Shown: positions 57,303-64,000 of the stretch, in pieces | Layout: each line of letters begins with the position of its first letter | Numbering within the stretch: position 1 is the stretch's first letter | Source: Rhipidocladum racemiflorum | Lineage: Eukaryota; Streptophyta; Magnoliopsida; Poales; Poaceae | Assembly: GCA_036346355.1 (NCBI GenBank) | Contig: CM070592.1 | Location: 34,170,467 to 34,234,466 of the forward strand | Length of the DNA: 64,000 nt | Reading direction: 5' to 3' | Program-made: the position numbers and the translations under genes | Notes under the pieces: generated by a model | The model's database searches: none | Told to the model about the DNA's origin: nothing | What the model saw: only the letters and a program-made list of their open reading frames with translations

Positions 57303-60300
57303 AGCAAGACCCCACTTTTATGCTACAAAGGCAAACATAAAAGCAAGGTTCTAATGTGCATACTGTACCATTCCCATGATCAGTGGCTGGCACGCACAAA
57401 GCACAATTTGGAATCACAACCATACAAAAGTTTCATATTTTATTACAGCGGAAGTAATGATACAATATGACCGAGAAGGTCAACTTAACTATAGCAAAAG
57501 AATCAGGATGTCTTGTAGTTTGCCACATAATCCACGTGCAATCGACAAGGTAAAGCCTTAGAAAGAAACGTCGTTAATAATCCCGTTTTCCTGCGTCGGA
57601 GTAATTGTCGAGATATCCTGTCTAAAAACAACAATAATAGCAAGGGTGAGTACGTTGTGTACTCAGCAAGACTTGTAGTGTTTGCAAAACCTGAATTATA
57701 TGCAAGCTGAATAGAAAGTGGGTTTCTACGGTTGTTTTGCATAAAGCGAAGGTTTGAATTGTAAATACTGAATAGTAATGGAAAGCATAAACTGAATTTA
57801 AAACAATTTGATAAGTAATCAAAATATCAAGTATTGACAGAAATAACAATAAGTTACTCACGGCCCTTTTGTGAGTAAAGATGGCGGAAAAGACCCTCCA
57901 TGGTCTTATATGAACAAATGTAACAATAAGTGACATTAAAGGGTGTAAACCATTTCCCAAAATTATTTAATCAAAAATTTTTGAAAACAGAAATAGCTAA
58001 CTAGTGTCAATTCGCCAAGTCGTCCATGACCGTGGACACGGCTATTCGAATAGTTTTAGACTCTGCAGAGTTGTACAGCTTTACCCACAAGATATGTCCT
58101 CCCTTTGTGGCAGATCATTAGCACACTTCCTTTGGTGTGCCGCCAGAGAGTTCATAACGAAACTGTTCGTTACTTGGACCTTAACTTTGCACTAGCCCGA
58201 TGACGTTACCCACGACTATGATGGAAGCTAAAAGGTAAAAGGAATTCGAGTCAAGAACCCACCAGAATAAAAATTCGGAGTTAGTGACCCACCAGAATAA
58301 TAACAGCCCCAAATCCATAGCCAGCGTACATCGTTACAACGGCAGATGCCAACACCTCGGTGATGACACCTCCTCGAGCAAACCTATATTCGAATGCCCG
58401 TGCTACAACCGCCTACCAATGTGCAAAGCTAATTCCCAAATAATTTAATAAGTTAAGACTGTCCCATTCCAAGATTTGTGGATGTACGGTTATACTTGGA
58501 TCATGCAACACTACGTTCGGTCCTCAAAGTGACATGGGCGATACTCCACCTAGCTACGCACACGTTAAAACATGTACAACCTGGCTATTGCCAATAATCA
58601 CCCACGTCAAAACAGTAGTTTTATTTTCATTTTTAACAAACTACCAGTATCCTTTACTGCTTAAATAAACCATAAAAGATTTCATAAGGAAAAGTGTGTG
58701 GGTGTAAATGTCGTTGACATTTTCTAAGCATCACTAAGCAAATGTATTTAATAATCGTTATATCCCATCTATGGAATGAATCTACCCATACCTATGGGTA
58801 TCATGGAATTCATGTCAACATGATTGAAGTACTTCATCAATTTGGGTTATAGCTACCAGGGACTTAAAATAGACATTTATATCATAAGCATGCAGGAAGA
58901 TTCTTAATCACATTTTAGTTGGTTATGAAATCTGGGTTCAAAATGCTCAAAGGGGTGCTTGCCTTGCTACTTGTTGTCTTTAGCGACGTGTCGAAGACGT
59001 AACCTTGCAGTTGTCGACGACGAAGTCCGAGACGTCGAATTCTACACGTCGTATAACGGAAAAGAATAACAAATAACAAATAACATTTTCAATAAGGGCA
59101 AAAGGAGATCAGATGAAGAATCAAATAACAAACAGTATATTAAACAAGCACGAGTGTGGATTATGGCTTGTGAACGTATAAGTGTGTTACTTCTATATTC
59201 TTTATCATTGATTAACAGCTTAAGGGTTGCATCACACATGACACCTATTCCTTATGATTCATGCTATTTTATTTTACGAATTCAGGAAGCTAAGATTGTG
59301 AGATTAAATAAACTAAAATTCATTTTCAGGGTGTAGAGCTGCTTGTATTAATATAAATTAGTCGCATGATCGTGTTTCAATAGGATTCAGACGCAAAGCA
59401 TATTATAATGAAAAGGTTTCTACGGGTTAGGTGATTTTTACATTAAGAAATGCCCTAGGATTTGTCTAATTGTGTTTGGTTAATAGTAAGTGAAATGGTT
59501 TGGTTTGAAATTAAATTAAACATTGTATAAACATATACATTTAAGATCAATATTGTGGAAGTTGGCAAGCTATCTTCAAAAAGGGTTTTCGAAGAATGGG
59601 TCTAATAAAGGAAATTTCAATCTATTGTTTTCCTGTCAGACTTTAATTGAATAAATTAATGGATTAGAGTTTATTGATTGACTAGATTTTGACTTGAATC
59701 ATTTAAAAGAACCATTCCAACTCAACCAAAATATTTCCATTATTATTATTATTTTCTTTTCCTATTCTTTATTGGTTTGGTTAACTAAACCCATCTCCTT
59801 CCGTAGACTTTTGCTAGTCTCTCCCCATTTCTCATGTCTCCACTCGTTACGGTCTTTGGCCGGTGCCGGCGCTAATTTGTCCAAACCTCCTCGGCTCCTT
59901 GCCGTCTCTCTGCCTCCGTCGGCTCCACTCCAGCGCCGCGCCTCAGGCCAATCGCCCGTCGCCGGGCCTTCCTCGCGCGCGCCGCCCTTGCGCCGGTCCT
60001 TCGCCCTAGCTGCCGCGCCCTAGGGCTAATGCCCCGATCTCTGATCTGTTCGGATCTGACTCCGTGGGTATCCTCCGTCTAGCCCCCGGTTTCGGATCTC
60101 CCTACGCCTCCTCCGTCTGAGCTAAGTATCTCTCGCTACCTTCATTTCCTTTGCTCACTTTTTCTCCTCTTTACCTAATCTTTCACCTCTTCCCCTTTCT
60201 GGGTTGTCGCCACTGGGATTTGGGGTTTCTCCAACATTGGCGGCTACAGTAGACTAACACCATTCGGCTATGGCTCGGCTATTGCTAGGGTTTATTCCCC

Positions 60301-63300
60301 CCTTTTCAAGAGCTAAGTAATTCCTCCCTCCTTCTTAATTTTTATTTTGATAGTCTAGCTGATTGGCTAAATATGGTTCATGATGTGATAAAACACAGAG
60401 GTAAACTTTATGAATGATTATTTCATTCTAAGGGTGATTGTTGTGAGCATTTCCCTGATACGCAAATTGTTTATGGTAATATTATAAACTGTGTAGTGTA
60501 AAGGTTTCATGAATCTTCTATGCTAAAAAATGCAATTGTGGTCAGCGTATGATTGGATGCATTGTCATCTATATTTAGATATCATATTGAATTCTTGAGG
60601 ACCTTATGTGCTGCCAACCTTGTATTTTAAGGTCAGGTAGTATATGGATAGATATTGCATGCTTTGAATATAATTACCCTATAAGAATCGTTGTGTAGAA
60701 CCACAAAGCTGTAATATGCTATTCTATAGTACGCTTAATCTTTTGCATTCGATTCTTTATGAGTCCATAAGGATGAAGCAACAGGTTACACAATTCTTAC
60801 TCAAAATAGATGTTCAGGCCATCGTGTAATATTAACCTGATACATATCTCGATTGATGAGTGACTAGCGTTTTCTTTATGTTGTATCCATTGAGCTACAA
60901 AGGCCAATATATATTTATATACATAATGGACTCTATTGAACTGTGGAAGCCTAAGGTAGTAAATACTTCTTTTGTGTGCCTGCTATTCATGTTCATGCTT
61001 GAAATGAAGAGGGGTTAGAATTATGTTACAGGAATAAACGAGATCCTTTTATGCTTGTTACTGTCCTGTCTAGATGATTGATTTGTGCTATGCCCTGATG
61101 CATTGGAAAACGGTTATATGCATAGTTGGCTTACATGGATTGATTTCTTGCCCTAATCTGTAATGATTCTTGAACATAGATTCAGTGTGCGTTGACAGTG
61201 GCTTTAATTTGTTTAGGTGGCAGACAATGGTTTTAATGCCATTGATCGCTTAATGGCCATGATTATATACTGATGGATCATGATCTAGAAGTATTGGTGA
61301 GAGGTTTCACCGCACTTTGTTTAAGGGTAGATTGGCTTAGTAGATGATAAAGAAATTGATACTAAGCTGAACTTTGATGATTTTTGAATATCTAATGATG
61401 GGATACTAATATTGGCTTGAATATTAACGGATTCACGTGGTAGATGATAGATTGATACCATGTTGGCTATGTCCCATTGGTCTATGATGAGTCGGGCACT
61501 TTCAAATTATGAGTTGGATGGCGTCATAGCGATGATCTTGAGTCGCAATACGCCGGGAGTATTAGCAATTCAAGAGAACCTATGACGCAACCCTCATAAT
61601 ATTTGTTAAGCATCTAAACTGAGACCAAAGATTTTATCCTTCCTCACTTAAATCTCTTTACCACCCATTTTCATCTCTACTTCATTTACTCTCCTACTGG
61701 ACATGATATAATGATTCTAATGGAATTGAATTTGGAAAACTTACTTGGGTGAAATGGAGATGAATGGGTATCTGCTCAGGTTCCTTTTCCTCTTCTTGCT
61801 ACTGGTTGTTCCTGGGGTCAGCTTCTGGAACTTAACTTCCCTAGCTGTTCCTTACTTGTGCGAATATGCTCCCTTACCTTCTTGTTTTGGGTTAGCTACT
61901 GAAAATGGTTTGCTTGGGGCTCTTTGGGTGGCCTCATGGAAATGGCTGGCTGGGCTTGAAGCTTACGTGACTTTGAATAAGACTTGATCAGCTTTTATAG
62001 CCATGGCAATGGCGGTGTGAGCAGGGTTTGAAAGAGAGCTGGGTCTTGCGGCTGGATAGATTACTCATTTAATTCACTTGTCAGTGCATTTATCTGAGTC
62101 TCTTGATCTAAGTGGCCGGTTGGCCTTGCCTCTTGCGTACTGGGTTGAGCTAGCTGTTTTGCCTGAGCTCTAGATATTTTGGCTAAAAGATGGCTTGGAG
62201 GTGCAAAAGTATTTAGAAGGGGCTAGACTTTGCGGTTGGACTGTCGTAGCTGGTTATGGGCTTTCGATTGAGATTATCTTGTCCTAGAATATTTTATTCT
62301 TGTGGCCATGATGACCCCTTCGTGGCTGTTGAGTTGGCCTGGGCATGCTCTGGAGGTTTCAACTGTGTCTGGGGGTTTCGGTTGGCATCCTCACCTTGCC
62401 TCCATATTTATCTTTTACTAATGTGGCTTACATGGCCGGCTGAGATTGCCCATTACTTAGCCTCGTGTCTTGGTTTGTGACCATGTGCTTGGCCGGCTTG
62501 ACTTATGTGGCTGATTCTGGGAGTTTCGGCTAAAAGGTGTCCCTGCAGGGCCTCTATACTTAATTTTTGCTAGTGTAAAAAGGTTCTAACCCTTTTTACT
62601 ATGGTTTTACTATTTTACTGCGGTAAAATATTTTATCTCGCGATATTTTTTTGAATATTCGCGTCTACGGCTTAACAGGTTTGTATATTGCCGGATGATG
62701 CAATCTAATCGCGAGAGGAGCCAGATTGGCCCCCGGACAATCTAGGGTACCTCACTGAGCGATCAAATAACTAATTGGCTGACGGCAATTCTTTTCTTTT
62801 TCATTTAATGTATCTAATTTTAATGCATTTGCTTTATGCTTAATCTCATACGTAAACAATTTAATTTGCAGGTTCTCAAATGCAGATCAACTCAGCACAG
62901 GAGCTGAAGCTTGTAGTTTTGTAATTTACTTTTTGAGATGTAATTTGTAACCAAATATGTAATTGGATAGTTACGTGTGTTGCAATTGTGATTGCATATG
63001 TAATCGAATGATTGTATTGAGTTGTAACTCCAGTGACCTGTATGTTTTTATAAAGATTCTTATATTTCCTTTTTATTGTAAATGTAAATTACAATGTAAC
63101 ATATAACTGAGTGTTGTAATCATCTATTCTCATGTAATGAATAATTTCTGATCATGAATGATAATGGTTCACCTTATTTGTTAATGTACCTTTCATAGTC
63201 AAAGTCCATTACACTTAACGATTCTAGATAATTCTACCAATTTCAATATTCTCCCTACTTCTCATATTGACTAATCTCTTTTTATAAGTCATGATTATCT

Positions 63301-63471
63301 TGCTAGCCAAATAAGCAATCTATAAAATTTCTTTCTTTTCTAAATTCCAAAACCCATTTCTAATCAAGAAATAATTCACTAAATGCACACAAAATCATGA
63401 AACGCAATAAGAAAATGATTTCACAATTTAATATTTAATTTTATTTGTTTAGTAAATTCAGAGATGTTACA
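57303..63471 (-). repeat. 5' LTR of element C (6169 bp)
   Basis: Co-linear with 47717-53888. Its terminal TGTAAG is altered to (A)GCAAG at 57303. Differences from the other LTR are mostly one- or two-base changes at CAG/CTG/CCGG. The outer end (63471) abuts another polypurine tract. Confidence 0.92.
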
Positions 63472-64000
63472 GACTACCCCCCTTAACAGGAATCTCGTCC
63501 CCGAGATTCGCAGGGTTAAAAGGGTGAGTGGGAGTTAGATAATTAAGTGACTTGTACAATTATTCGGAAGGATAGATTATCTAGTATAAATTCAAGTTTT
63601 ACGAATGATCATGAAATTCAATCATTGGTGCAAGGTGGATTCAAGATAAATTTAAAAAGACAGGGTGCTTAAAATTTTAAACTAAGTTCGTAGAGATCAG
63701 ATCTATGAGGAATGTACCTGCATTTTATTGGGTATGCCATGGTTGATGTCTTGAGTCAAGTAGATGCAGATCCAGGGACTTGCTGACCTTTAGGTCTTTG
63801 GAGTCGCCCTAGTTGTATAGCTTCACAAGGTTGAGGACGAGGTGGGTTTTGCTTCCTTTTGGGCACTTATTGGCATAGTGTCCACGTTCAAGACAATGTA
63901 AGCGTGTAACATTAGTTGCCTTATTTTGAGGATCAGAACCGGCCATTGATTTTGTTGGAGGGATTAATAAATGATGTTTGAGATTGAGGATAAGTTTGCA
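63472..64000 (-). mobile_element. Second internal copy after C (tandem array, runs off window)
   Basis: Repeats 53889-54430 nearly base for base: polypurine tract, hairpin, spacer and gag 3' end. Confidence 0.85.
63682..64000 (-). pseudogene. C-terminal part of a zinc-knuckle gag ORF (truncated by window)
   Basis: Stop codon at 63682-63684 as in C. Several small gaps relative to 54100-54430 break the frame, including loss of the CFCC cysteines where CAGAAGCAGG reads TGTAAGCGTG. All lie at CAG/CTG/CCGG sites, so sequence error is a real possibility. Confidence 0.6.

Larger units (their letters stand above)
47717..63471 (-). mobile_element. Element C: non-autonomous LTR retrotransposon (15.8 kb)
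   Basis: Two LTRs of 6172 and 6169 bp, near-identical by eye, surround a 3.4-kb internal region with the zinc-knuckle gag ORF and an upstream-ORF remnant. It lies inside D in the same orientation. Its outer LTR is followed not by D but by another polypurine tract and internal copy, so it belongs to a tandem array that continues past the window. Confidence 0.92.

Overview
This window is intergenic, transposon-packed plant DNA. I see no ordinary host gene, rRNA or tRNA. It suggests a large, heterochromatic grass (Poaceae) genome. The reasons are Ty3/Gypsy chromovirus-type elements with very long LTRs, a CACTA element with the CGGTACTGA/TCAGTACCGG subterminal repeats common in grasses, and MITEs sitting in (TA)n tracts like the rice 'micron' type. 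Species is not determinable by eye.

Layout. (1) 1-12511: a plus-strand non-autonomous LTR element (A). Its left LTR is cut by the window edge, its single internal ORF is a multi-zinc-knuckle protein, and its right LTR is complete. (2) 12512-13852: a chain of micron-like MITEs separated by (TA)n tracts; element A abuts the first, partial one. (3) 14663-29952: a complete plus-strand autonomous chromovirus (B) with a 5-bp duplication (atata), 4.6-kb LTRs, an extra ORF upstream of gag, and an uninterrupted 1526-codon gag-pol ending in a chromodomain. (4) 29958-32302: unassigned AT-rich DNA. (5) 32303-40266: a complete CACTA (En/Spm) element with 3-bp duplication (caa). Its tnpD is reduced to both ends with the catalytic middle missing. 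Its tnpA/PttA-like gene continues into an Ulp1-type cysteine peptidase module. (6) 40270-41795: fragments. (7) 41796-47716: LTR plus 315 bp of internal DNA of a minus-strand non-autonomous element (D). (8) 47717-63471: a minus-strand non-autonomous element (C) with 6.17-kb LTRs, inserted in D. (9) 63472-64000: a second copy of the C internal region directly after C's outer LTR, so C looks like a tandem LTR-internal-LTR-internal array.

How they relate. A, C and D share with B the LTR ends (TGTAACATC...), a degenerate iMet primer site, a hairpin just before the polypurine tract, several LTR stem-loops and a 3' splice-site-like CAG immediately before the gag ATG. The A/C protein keeps the B Gag N-terminus and everything from the B zinc knuckle up to just before the protease active site. 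The capsid is replaced by an array of zinc knuckles. The natural model is that B-type elements supply capsid, protease, RT and integrase in trans to A/C/D-type elements.

A caution on the data: differences between paired LTRs fall strikingly at CAG/CTG/CCG trinucleotides (CHG methylation contexts) and are not C-to-T changes. They look more like read-level miscalls at methylated CHG sites than real mutations, so LTR ages and some frame breaks should be treated with care.
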